11,708 nt of DNA from an uncultured Ruminococcus sp. (GCA_947589205.1 CANQCJ010000053.1:1-11708); one strand, 5' to 3'; counted from the stretch's first letter, positions 1 to 6,007 are shown. The notes: generated by a model from the sequence alone, not told the origin. Program-made: numbers and translations.

Positions 1-1
1 C

Positions 2-2626
2 GCTCCCGCGCAGGAAAACAATGTGCCGGTCGTTACAAACCCCGCGCCGACAACGACAACGACTGCAGCGTCGAGACCCGATAACACAACTACGACAACG
101 GTAACGACCGTACCAAGAAATACAACGACTGACACGACTACCACGCCGAGAAGAACGTCCGTTACAACGGCTTCAACTCCCGATGAAGCAGCGACATCTT
201 CAACTTCGACAACCACCACTACTACGACCACAACCACCACCACCACAACTACGGCAGCTGCTTCTGAAACGAGCGCACCTGCTTCTGCGACCACGACAAC
301 GACTGCCCCGAGAGTGACGACAACACCGAGAGTAACATCTCCGACTGTGACCACAACAACGACTGCGGCGACAACGGCTGAGCCGGAGCCGGAGACTGTT
401 GATGTTGTTTTCAGGGACAGCGAGGGAAATGTTGTACATCAGGGAACAGCAGAGGTCGGCGGAACGTTGAGCGATCTTCCTGCACCGCCGGAAATTAAAG
501 GATATACCGCAGAATGGTATCTTAACGGCGAGCCGTTCGACCCCGATACGGTTTTCACCGAGGATGCCGAATTAACGGCTGTCTATACTATCAAAAAATT
601 CACGGTAGATCTTGTTACCGATGAAGCAGATATCGTAATAGATCCCGCGCAGATCGTCGTTGAATACGGCGCATACCTGTTGGATATTTTGCCCGACGCT
701 GCTGAAAAGCCCGGCTACTCGTTCGAGTGGCAGGTCGATGGCGGAGCTATAGAAAAAGGCTTTACAGTAACAAAGGATCTGGTCGTTAAAGCGGTTTACA
801 GCAGAAACAACTATACGGTGACATATTCGACCGAAGAAACGGGCGTTGCAATGCCTGTGAATAATACCGTACCGTTTGAAACGATAATAGATCTGCCCGC
901 AGTGCCCACAAAGACCGGCTACACCGGACACTGGGAGTTTAACGGAAAGGAAGTTTCCGGACAATTTACAGTTACCGAAGATGTTACTATAATGGCGGTT
1001 TACGAGATAAATAGCTATACGGTAACGTATAAGTCGGAAGATGAAACTATTAAAATGCCCGATGCAGATACTGCCGATTACAACACTAAAATAACTCTGC
1101 CCGCAGTACCCACAAAAACCGGTTACACCGGACACTGGGAGCTTGACGGCGAGGAAGTTTCGGGACAATTTACAGTTACCGAAGACGTCACGATAATGGC
1201 GGTATACAAGATAAACAGCTATACGGTAACGTATAAGTCGGAAGATGAAACTATTAAAATGCCCGATGCAGATACTGCCGATTACAATACGGAGATAACT
1301 CTGCCCGCAGTACCCACAAAGACCGGCTACACCGGACACTGGGAGTTTAACGGCGAGGAAGTTTCAGGACAATTCACAGTTACCGAAGATGTTACCATCA
1401 TGGCGGTATACAAGATAAATACCTACACCGTGAAATATTCGACAAAAGACCCCGACGTCAAGAATATGCCCGATGCAGATACTGCTGATTACAATACGGA
1501 GATAACTCTGCCCGCAGTACCCACAAAGACCGGCTACACCGGACACTGGGAGTTTAACGGCGAGGAAGTTTCCGGACAATTTACAGTTACCGAAGATGTT
1601 ACTATAATGGCGGTTTACGAGATAAACAGCTATGAAATAAGATACAAAGCAGTCGGCTATGATGCAAAAATGCCCGAAACTGCAAATGCGGAATACGGCA
1701 CGCCTATTTCAACGCTGCTTAAAGATATTCCCACTCCGAACGGCTACGACCGCACAATAACGGTAAACTGCAAGACATACACCGAAAATATGACCGTTGA
1801 AGACATTACCGAAATAGTTGTTGAATACTCGATACAGATATTCAATGTAGAATATAATCCCAACGAAATGGTCGGAGCTATGCCCGATATTAAAACGGCA
1901 GAGTACGGAACACTTGTTTCGGAGCTTGTCAAGTACTTTGAGCCTAAAAACGGCTACGGCCTCGAAATAACCGTCAACGGCGAGCCTTACAACGAAAACA
2001 TGACTGTCACAGAGGACGTCACGATAACCGTTACCTACACTCCGCAGACCTATGACGTACAATTTGAATACAAGGTCAACGATTATTATGAAGAATCTGT
2101 CACGGTCAAGGACGAATGGGTGACCGGAGACTTCCCGTCAGCCGCCGGATTTGAATACGGCGCAAAAATTTCCGACCTCCTCAATGACGACACGGATAGA
2201 CCCGAAATTCTCGGCTGCACGTTCTCACACTGGCTCTATAACGGAGAACAGATAGACGAAGCCGCGACTGTAGATATCCCCGAGGGTGAAAATATCACGG
2301 TAACAGCCGTCTATGAAAAGTCCGGATTTGTTGTGACTTATCATTATAAGGACGAAACGACCAAGTCTGTCGCGTATGCGCTTGAACCTGATGATTACCC
2401 GGAATACGCGGATTCTTCTGTAAGATTTACTCCCGAATCAAACACTACCGGAATTTGGATATACACGAATGATAACGGTACGGATTGCTTCTACGATGAA
2501 AATTCACTTCAATATAGTGATGAGAAATGCGTTTCAAAAGATATGGATCTGTATGAGGGAATCTTCTTAAAAGTGCCTTATGTTAATGCATCATTTGGTG
2601 ACAAAGTTTCTTTAGATTCAGTATAG
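2..2626 (+). CDS. Large surface/secreted InlB B-repeat-like protein, 5' part (open at left edge, ends at a frameshift)
   Basis: The frame is open from base 2, so the true start and any signal peptide lie left of the window; the GTG at 23 is only the first internal start-like codon. The first ~125 residues (to about 397) are a Thr/Pro/Ala-rich linker with 15 consecutive Thr (209-253). From 398 come tandem domains of 65-75 residues with the pattern xYTVxY...LPxxPxKxGYxxxWxxNG...FTVTEDVTIxAVY, which resembles the InlB B-repeat / Listeria-Bacteroides repeat family, a small beta-grasp module of bacterial surface proteins. Here the usual final W is replaced by Y. Two divergent units are followed by four nearly identical ones and then by increasingly diverged ones. 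The frame stops at TAG 2624-2626, but related sequence continues in another frame to 3966, so this is probably one gene of more than 1,300 codons. A role in adhesion or as a cell-surface stalk is inferred from domain type only. No catalytic domain was seen. Confidence 0.8.
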   Translation, partial: APAQENNVPVVTNPAPTTTTTAASRPDNTTTTTVTTVPRNTTTDTTTTPRRTSVTTASTPDEAATSSTSTTTTTTTTTTTTTTTAAASETSAPASATTTTTAPRVTTTPRVTSPTVTTTTTAATTAEPEPETVDVVFRDSEGNVVHQGTAEVGGTLSDLPAPPEIKGYTAEWYLNGEPFDPDTVFTEDAELTAVYTIKKFTVDLVTDEADIVIDPAQIVVEYGAYLLDILPDAAEKPGYSFEWQVDGGAIEKGFTVTKDLVVKAVYSRNNYTVTYSTEETGVAMPVNNTVPFETIIDLPAVPTKTGYTGHWEFNGKEVSGQFTVTEDVTIMAVYEINSYTVTYKSEDETIKMPDADTADYNTKITLPAVPTKTGYTGHWELDGEEVSGQFTVTEDVTIMAVYKINSYTVTYKSEDETIKMPDADTADYNTEITLPAVPTKTGYTGHWEFNGEEVSGQFTVTEDVTIMAVYKINTYTVKYSTKDPDVKNMPDADTADYNTEITLPAVPTKTGYTGHWEFNGEEVSGQFTVTEDVTIMAVYEINSYEIRYKAVGYDAKMPETANAEYGTPISTLLKDIPTPNGYDRTITVNCKTYTENMTVEDITEIVVEYSIQIFNVEYNPNEMVGAMPDIKTAEYGTLVSELVKYFEPKNGYGLEITVNGEPYNENMTVTEDVTITVTYTPQTYDVQFEYKVNDYYEESVTVKDEWVTGDFPSAAGFEYGAKISDLLNDDTDRPEILGCTFSHWLYNGEQIDEAATVDIPEGENITVTAVYEKSGFVVTYHYKDETTKSVAYALEPDDYPEYADSSVRFTPESNTTGIWIYTNDNGTDCFYDENSLQYSDEKCVSKDMDLYEGIFLKVPYVNASFGDKVSLDSV
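38..397 (+). repeat. Thr-rich low-complexity linker (ACN codon repeat)
   Basis: About half of the codons are Thr. They include fifteen in a row at 209-253, written with mixed ACA/ACC/ACT/ACG codons, so the run is conserved as protein rather than as a pure DNA microsatellite. Pro, Ala, Ser and a few Arg break up the rest. Such linkers are common in secreted and cellulosome-associated proteins of ruminococci, where they act as extended and often glycosylated spacers; glycosylation here is inference. Confidence 0.85.
398..805 (+). repeat. Two divergent InlB B-repeat-like domains
   Basis: Unit A covers 398-592 and unit B covers 593-805. Each keeps the frame of the family: an opening beta strand (VDVVF / FTVDLV), a central P-x-x-x-GY-x-x-x-W motif (GYTAEWYLNG / GYSFEWQVDG) and a closing strand ending in AVY. 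They differ much more from each other than the four units that follow, so they are older copies or come from another repeat lineage. Confidence 0.7.
806..1624 (+). repeat. Four nearly identical tandem repeats of 204-207 bp
   Basis: The units are 806-1009, 1010-1213, 1214-1417 (204 bp each) and 1418-1624 (207 bp). Each encodes about 68 residues containing LPAVPTKTGYTGHWE and VSGQFTVTEDVTIMAVY without change. The first ~75 bases of units 2 and 3 are identical (for example the stretch coding YTVTYKSEDETIKMPDADTA). The extra codon in unit 4 lies before its MPDADTADYN motif. The strong DNA-level identity suggests recent duplication or ongoing gene conversion. Confidence 0.92.
1625..2320 (+). repeat. 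Three diverged repeat-family domains after the identical array
   Basis: The units are 1625-1834, 1835-2044 and about 2045-2320. The first two share a variant core (NGY…ITVN…YxENMTVxxxxxIxVxY) in which the Trp-containing strand is replaced. The third is longer and returns to the SHWLYNGEQ…ITVTAVY form. They show the array grading from identical copies into an older, diversified set. Confidence 0.7.
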
Positions 2627-2628
2627 AT
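2602..2628 (+). other. Frameshift site joining the two halves of the surface-protein gene
   Basis: The upstream frame is open through 2623 and stops at TAG 2624-2626. The downstream frame is closed by TGA at 2599-2601 and open from 2602. The change must therefore lie in this short overlap and equals a loss of one base (or gain of two). Restoring a single A beside the GTA at 2621-2623 would give …KVSLDSVIDSIYFAEN…, a smooth join. No X-XXY-YYZ slippery heptamer is present in the upstream frame, which argues against programmed -1 frameshifting. Either a real inactivating indel or a sequencing/assembly error fits. Confidence 0.8.
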
Positions 2629-2706
2629 TCGATTTATTTTGCGGAGAACTTAAACACAGAAAATATAACTCTGGATACGCTGCCAAACGATAGTAGTATC
2701 ACCTTA

Positions 2707-3966
2707 GTGCCGGTTTATTATAGAATAAACATAAATCTCAATGGTAAGAGTAAAACAGTTAATTTCTGTCTTACAGGCGGTGCTAACAGATATGATACTG
2801 AGTTATTCAAAATACTTTATCAAGAATTAGGAGAACCGCCTGCCGGATATTATTGGAAATTAACTTCAAATGTTGACGATACGGTCGAGTGGTTTGAAAA
2901 TTTAAATAACGGTACACCATATATCAGTAGTTTTACCGGAAACATAGAATATTATTGCGACTGGACACTAACATCAGAAAAAGCCTATAAGGTCACATTT
3001 GATATGGAAATTCCGGAAGGCAAAGACAGCGATTATAATATACAATATGTACCTGTTGGCGGAACGCTCGGAGACGATATTAGACCTATTACCTATGGTA
3101 CGGTATGGATAACAGGCGATAAAAATAACGGCTTTACGGAGGTAAACGCCGATACGCCTATCACCCAAGATATGGAGCTTTACACCGGTATAAGAATAAA
3201 TCTTATTGGCGCGGAAAATGGAGAATACGGAAAGTCAAACGGTACGATATATGTAAGAACTGACACCTCATCGTTTAGCTATAAGAGCATTTTGCCTTTA
3301 ATTACCGACCTTGCGCAGAACGGACAAACAGGCTACACTGCTTCTCCCGTAATGCCGGGTGGAAATGATCTGACACAATCGTATTTTGGCGAAGAAACTG
3401 TATCGTTTGACGATCAGGATATTGACATTTACGAATACGACAAAGAAATAAGCTACAGACATATGCAAGATAACGAGCCTACGACGATAAAGATCAATAC
3501 CAATATCGACTCGGATCCGCTTAATTGGATTCCCGCGCCGTCAGAGGGCTATGAATGGGTAAGTCAAGGCAGCAATTACGAGTATCGTTATGAATATGAG
3601 GAACAACCTGTTTCAAACGATTCCGAAACCCAATCTAACGAAAACTCCGCCCCGACCGAAGAAGAGCTTCTTTCGCCTGACGAAACGGAGAACGCCGGCG
3701 ACGGCTCTTCGGAGGATCCCGAGGGTCTGCCCGACGCCGATGCTCCGGAGGACGTTCTGAACACTGCGGAAGAGCCGACCGAGCAGCAGCCGGCAGACGA
3801 GCCGAAAGAGGACACGGAGGAAGAACCTGCGGATAATACGGAGGAAGCTCCCGCAGACACGCCCGAACAGCCGAAAACCGATACTTCGGAAAACGAAGAG
3901 CAGGAGGAGCAGGAGGCTGCGCCGGAGGAAGCCGCGGATATTCCGCGCGAGGAAAACGACGAATAA
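2707..3966 (+). CDS. 3' part of the frameshifted repeat surface protein, with acidic C-terminus
   Basis: The GTG at 2707 is only the first start-like codon in this frame. The frame is open from 2602, and the 35 codons before the GTG read as good protein (…AENLNTENITLDTLPND…), so this looks like the continuation of the upstream gene rather than an independent one. No ribosome binding site precedes 2707. The segment WITGDKNNGF…ITQDMELYTGIRI (about 3106-3201) matches WIYTNDNGTD…VSKDMDLYEGIFL (about 2456-2572) upstream of the break, so the repeat series spans it. Residues ~310-419 (from about 3634) form an acidic low-complexity tail, roughly 40% Asp/Glu with only three basic residues and many Pro, Ala and Thr. 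There is no LPXTG motif, C-terminal membrane helix, dockerin or choline-binding repeat, so how it is held at the surface is unknown. As annotated, this fragment would have no signal peptide and is unlikely to be exported alone. Confidence 0.7.
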   Translation: MPVYYRININLNGKSKTVNFCLTGGANRYDTELFKILYQELGEPPAGYYWKLTSNVDDTVEWFENLNNGTPYISSFTGNIEYYCDWTLTSEKAYKVTFDMEIPEGKDSDYNIQYVPVGGTLGDDIRPITYGTVWITGDKNNGFTEVNADTPITQDMELYTGIRINLIGAENGEYGKSNGTIYVRTDTSSFSYKSILPLITDLAQNGQTGYTASPVMPGGNDLTQSYFGEETVSFDDQDIDIYEYDKEISYRHMQDNEPTTIKINTNIDSDPLNWIPAPSEGYEWVSQGSNYEYRYEYEEQPVSNDSETQSNENSAPTEEELLSPDETENAGDGSSEDPEGLPDADAPEDVLNTAEEPTEQQPADEPKEDTEEEPADNTEEAPADTPEQPKTDTSENEEQEEQEAAPEEAADIPREENDE

Positions 3967-3988
3967 GCTGCGTTATGCAAAAAACAAA

Positions 3989-4022
3989 AATATCCCCGTT
4001 CATTTTGTTGAGCGGGGATATT
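3989..4022. terminator. 14-bp hairpin, probable terminator between surface gene and DUF389 gene
   Basis: Bases 3989-4002 pair with 4009-4022 over 14 bp (core ATCCCCG/CGGGGAT, one G·U pair) around a six-base loop, TTTTGT. On the + strand the stem is followed only by ATATTAAAA, a weak U-tract. On the - strand the A-run at 3979-3990 would give a good U-tract. It lies 22 bases after the stop at 3966, which fits a terminator for the surface-protein gene, perhaps working in both directions. Confidence 0.72.
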
Positions 4023-4050
4023 ATATTAAAATGAATGAAGGTCATAAAAA

Positions 4051-5418
4051 ATGAAAGAGCAAACAAAAAAGAAAAACGAGGTCAAGGTGTATTTTCACGG
4101 TCTGCTGGATATGCGAAGCAATATGTTGAGCTATGACGAGCTTCACGAGATGATGGAGGAAAACACGGTCATACACGGCGCAAATATGTGGATACTCATG
4201 ATGGCTATTCTGATAGCGTCGATAGGACTTAACGTAAATTCCACGGCGGTAATAATAGGCGCTATGCTAATTTCGCCGCTTATGAGCGGAATACTTACAA
4301 TGGGCTATTCGCTTGCGATAAGAGATCTGCCGATGCTGAAGCACGCGGCTTCGCGCTTTGGGATACAGGTGCTTATAAGCCTTGTGACCTCTTCGATATA
4401 CTTTTTTCTTTCGCCGCTCAACGACCCGACAACGGAAATGATAGCGAGGACAAGTCCTACGTTGTGGGACGTTCTTATCGCGCTGTTCGGCGGTATCGCG
4501 GGAGGGATAGGCAACACCCGCCAAAGGACGAGCAATGTTGTACCGGGTGTTGCGATAGCGACCGCGCTGATGCCGCCGCTTTGTACGGCAGGCTACGGCT
4601 TAGCGACCATGCAGTTTGATTTTTTCTTCGGCGCGTTTTATCTTTTTACGATAAACACTCTTTTCATAGCCCTCTCGGCGTTTATTGTAACGAAGCTGTT
4701 AGGCGTGCCGTGTATCGTCGAGCTTGACGGGAAAAAGGAAAAGCGTATAAGGCATATTTTTTCCTTTGTGATTGTAATAACGGTCATTCCGAGTATTTTG
4801 TTCGCAACGCTGACCGTTTATAATTCGGTGCTGGAAAAAAATATTTCCGATTATCTTGATAAGGAATTTGTCTTTTCAGACACTCAGCTTGTGCAAAGCA
4901 AGACGGATAAATCAAAAAAAGAAATTTCCGTTTCACTGGTAGGTATGCAGATCTCCGACCAAGAGATAGCCGACCTTGAAAGCCGCTTAGAGGAATACGA
5001 TCTTGCGGGCTATAAGCTCAAGGTCACGCAGAACAAGAGCATTCAGGGCGAGGACAGCGACAAGGTGACTATCGCCGTGCAGGAAAGCACGATACAGGAG
5101 CTTCAGCAGCAGTTAGACGAGCAGGAGCAGACGATAGGGGAGCTTAACGGAGAGCTGGAAAACAGGATAGACTGCACGGAGCTTGCTTCAAAAGCAAGCG
5201 AGATCTTCCCGAAGCTTACAGACTGCAAATGCGGCGTATTGGTAAATTCCGACACATATCAAAGTCTATACTTCACCGCCGAAGCCGAGACCGCGCTTAC
5301 TTCGGAGGAGGAGCAAGCGTTAAAAAACTGGCTGTCGGCGGAAAGCGGGATAGGTGAGGTAGTGTCAGAGATAGAAAATAAAAAATCTACGGCGGCGGAG
5401 AGGAACGGTCTGAGGTGA
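4051..5418 (+). CDS. DUF389 (TIGR00341-type) multi-pass membrane protein
   Basis: The 455-residue protein starts at ATG 4051 with GAAGG at 4037-4041, a 9-base spacing. The membrane core is diagnostic of the DUF389 family: IGLNVNSTAVIIGAMLISPL (residues ~58-77), the GGIAGGIGNTR turn (~147-157) and PGVAIATALMPPLCTAGYG (~165-183). About seven hydrophobic segments can be seen, near residues 46-62, 66-86, 103-121, 139-153, 165-183, 189-214 and 236-257. Residues ~260-455 form a soluble C-terminal region with a Gln/Glu-rich probable coiled coil (~345-372) and a Cys-containing end (DCTELAS, DCKCG). The family's biochemical role is unknown; transport and stress roles have been proposed for DUF389 proteins but nothing here decides it. 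I see no clear promoter between 3967 and 4050, so transcription may start inside the upstream gene or depend on read-through. Confidence 0.88.
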   Translation: MKEQTKKKNEVKVYFHGLLDMRSNMLSYDELHEMMEENTVIHGANMWILMMAILIASIGLNVNSTAVIIGAMLISPLMSGILTMGYSLAIRDLPMLKHAASRFGIQVLISLVTSSIYFFLSPLNDPTTEMIARTSPTLWDVLIALFGGIAGGIGNTRQRTSNVVPGVAIATALMPPLCTAGYGLATMQFDFFFGAFYLFTINTLFIALSAFIVTKLLGVPCIVELDGKKEKRIRHIFSFVIVITVIPSILFATLTVYNSVLEKNISDYLDKEFVFSDTQLVQSKTDKSKKEISVSLVGMQISDQEIADLESRLEEYDLAGYKLKVTQNKSIQGEDSDKVTIAVQESTIQELQQQLDEQEQTIGELNGELENRIDCTELASKASEIFPKLTDCKCGVLVNSDTYQSLYFTAEAETALTSEEEQALKNWLSAESGIGEVVSEIENKKSTAAERNGLR

Positions 5419-5428
5419 CGGTTTTTTA

Positions 5429-5461
5429 CCGTTCATACCCAAATCTACTGCCGTTCATACC
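5429..5461. promoter_or_regulatory. 11-bp direct repeat upstream of promoter P1, possible operator
   Basis: CCGTTCATACC occurs at 5429-5439 and exactly again at 5451-5461. The centres are 22 bp apart, about two helical turns, so a dimeric regulator could bind both on one DNA face. The second copy ends 5 bases before the -35 of P1. Function is inferred from position and phasing only. Confidence 0.4.
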
Positions 5462-5466
5462 ATAAC

Positions 5467-5496
5467 CCGACAAAAATAAAAAAATTGTGCTATAAT
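5467..5496 (+). promoter_or_regulatory. Promoter P1 of the ABC operon (extended -10)
   Basis: The -10 is a perfect TATAAT (5491-5496) preceded by TGC, the TGn extension. The -35 is CCGACA (5467-5472), four of six matches, with an 18-bp spacer. A start of transcription near 5503 is expected. Confidence 0.65.
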
Positions 5497-5534
5497 AAAA
5501 ATATAAATAAAGCCTTGCGTTTTCTGCAAAAAGC

Positions 5535-5564
5535 TTGACAGATCTTTGGAAAATATAGTATAAT
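5535..5564 (+). promoter_or_regulatory. Promoter P2 of the ABC operon (perfect sigma-A hexamers)
   Basis: TTGACA (5535-5540) and TATAAT (5559-5564) both match the vegetative consensus at every base, with an 18-bp spacer. It lies 68 bp downstream of P1. The expected start of transcription is near 5571, about 225 bases before the permease ATG. Confidence 0.78.
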
Positions 5565-5601
5565 AAAAATAGAAAATAAATAGAAAAAGGCTTGTACAAA
5601 A

Positions 5602-5631
5602 TATATAAATTTAATATATCAAATTTATATA
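5602..5631. repeat. AT-only inverted repeat in the ABC operon leader
   Basis: TATATAAATTT (5602-5612) is the exact reverse complement of AAATTTATATA (5621-5631), with an 8-base spacer. All 22 arm bases are A or T, so an RNA hairpin would be weak; a protein-binding palindrome downstream of P2 is equally possible. Confidence 0.55.
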
Positions 5632-5679
5632 AGTATACGAAATTCTGATTTTTTTGAAAAAAGCTTACACAAAAACGCA

Positions 5680-5713
5680 TTTTTTGCTTTTATATATTTT
5701 TTGCTTTTATATA
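5680..5713. repeat. 17-bp perfect tandem duplication in the leader
   Basis: The unit TTTTTTGCTTTTATATA occurs at 5680-5696 and again immediately at 5697-5713. It is the kind of duplication made by polymerase slippage. It lies between the AT palindrome and the ribosome binding site. Confidence 0.75.
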
Positions 5714-5794
5714 TTATAGAGGGGTCTTTCGGGGAGGTGATAAAAAACGCAGATCTCTCAAAAAGTTTTTTAAAAAAAAGGAGGACGACAAAAA

Positions 5795-5989
5795 ATGAAC
5801 ATCTATCTATTCAGAAAATACTGGAGCAAACACAAGGGCAGGCTGTTTTCGCTGATATTATCTATCGTACTGCTTACGGCTTCGGCGGTTTTTTCGGTGC
5901 TTAACGAAAGAACGGAGCTTAGGCGGGGTATTCACGAGGGGTACGAGCTTAACGGAAATTATGATCTTGTTATCCACGATCCGAGTTAA
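5795..5989 (+). CDS. N-terminal fragment of an FtsX/MacB-type ABC permease, cut by an in-frame TAA
   Basis: The start ATG 5795 is well supported by AAGGAGG at 5778-5784 (10-base spacing). The 64 residues give a typical permease beginning: a basic N-terminus (FRKYWSKHKGR), one membrane helix (~17-37, LFSLILSIVLLTASAVFSVL) and the start of the extracellular MacB periplasmic-core-like domain (YELNGNYDLVIHDPS). TAA 5987-5989 then ends the frame. The same frame resumes directly after it (ELANEIMQYGIDHVGII) and runs to 8539, so this is the first part of one ancestral gene of 915 sense-or-stop codons. The fragment alone could only be a short single-pass membrane peptide. Confidence 0.75.
   Translation: MNIYLFRKYWSKHKGRLFSLILSIVLLTASAVFSVLNERTELRRGIHEGYELNGNYDLVIHDPS
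5987..5989 (+). other. In-frame nonsense codon in the ABC permease
   Basis: TAA stands in the same frame as both flanking coding stretches: CCG AGT TAA GAG CTT GCC AAT GAA. Several sense codons (CAA, GAA, AAA, TCA, TTA, TAT, TAC) are one base away. Nothing else is disturbed, so it is a point mutation, a base-call error, or, less likely, a read-through site. Confidence 0.85.
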
Positions 5990-6007
5990 GAGCTTGCCAA
6001 TGAAATA

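Larger units (their letters stand above)
5419..5794. other. AT-rich promoter and leader region of the ABC transporter operon
   Basis: There is no credible gene in this 376-base gap. From left to right it holds: a small hairpin at 5417-5433 with a T5 loop and no U-tract after it; an 11-bp direct repeat CCGTTCATACC (5429-5439 and 5451-5461, a 22-bp period); two tandem promoters; three variants of an A-run/GCTT…ACA motif (5528-5540, 5584-5598, 5657-5671); an AT-only inverted repeat (5602-5612 with 5621-5631); a 17-bp tandem duplication (5680-5713); a strong Shine-Dalgarno match with no start codon (5733-5741); and the real ribosome binding site AAGGAGG (5778-5784). Transcripts from the second promoter would carry a leader of about 225 bases. 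I did not recognise a known riboswitch or T-box. Confidence 0.75.

Noticed and set aside
572..1579. Long - strand frames opposite the repeat array (572-1339 and 1364-1579)
   Set aside because: They repeat with the same 204-bp period as the + strand array and are shadows of it; there is no start context or family match.
806..1624. CRISPR-like repeat array
   Set aside because: The repeat units are coding, 204-207 bp long and contiguous without unique spacers.
2602..2628. Programmed -1 ribosomal frameshift linking the two halves of the surface gene
   Set aside because: No X-XXY-YYZ heptamer exists in the upstream frame in the overlap (codons AAA GTT TCT TTA GAT TCA GTA), and I saw no strong downstream stem. 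An indel is simpler.
3634..3966. LPXTG sorting signal or dockerin at the end of the surface protein
   Set aside because: The nearest resemblance is LPDAD in the acidic tail; there is no hydrophobic stretch and no dockerin calcium-loop pair after it.
3588..4066. Two overlapping - strand frames opposite the acidic tail
   Set aside because: Ser/Cys-rich and Pro/Arg-rich low-complexity products are the expected complements of Glu/Asp/Pro codons, and the terminator hairpin lies within them.
5403..5434. Terminator of the DUF389 gene (GAACGGT…ACCGTTC)
   Set aside because: The only T-run (5422-5427) lies in the hairpin loop, and the bases after the stem (CATACCC) are not a U-tract, so a rho-independent terminator is not supported.
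5565..5794. Riboswitch or T-box in the ABC leader
   Set aside because: The leader is nearly all A and T with only weak hairpins, and none of the conserved motifs of known classes that I could recognise is present.
5701..5904. 67-codon frame from TTG 5701 across the leader and permease start
   Set aside because: It starts in the T-rich tandem duplication, has no fitting ribosome binding site, and overlaps the well-supported permease beginning in another frame.
5987..5989. Reassigned TAA codon (alternative genetic code)
   Set aside because: TAA ends several other genes in this window normally (for example at 3964-3966, 9168-9170, 10672-10674 and 11202-11204), so recoding is not supported.
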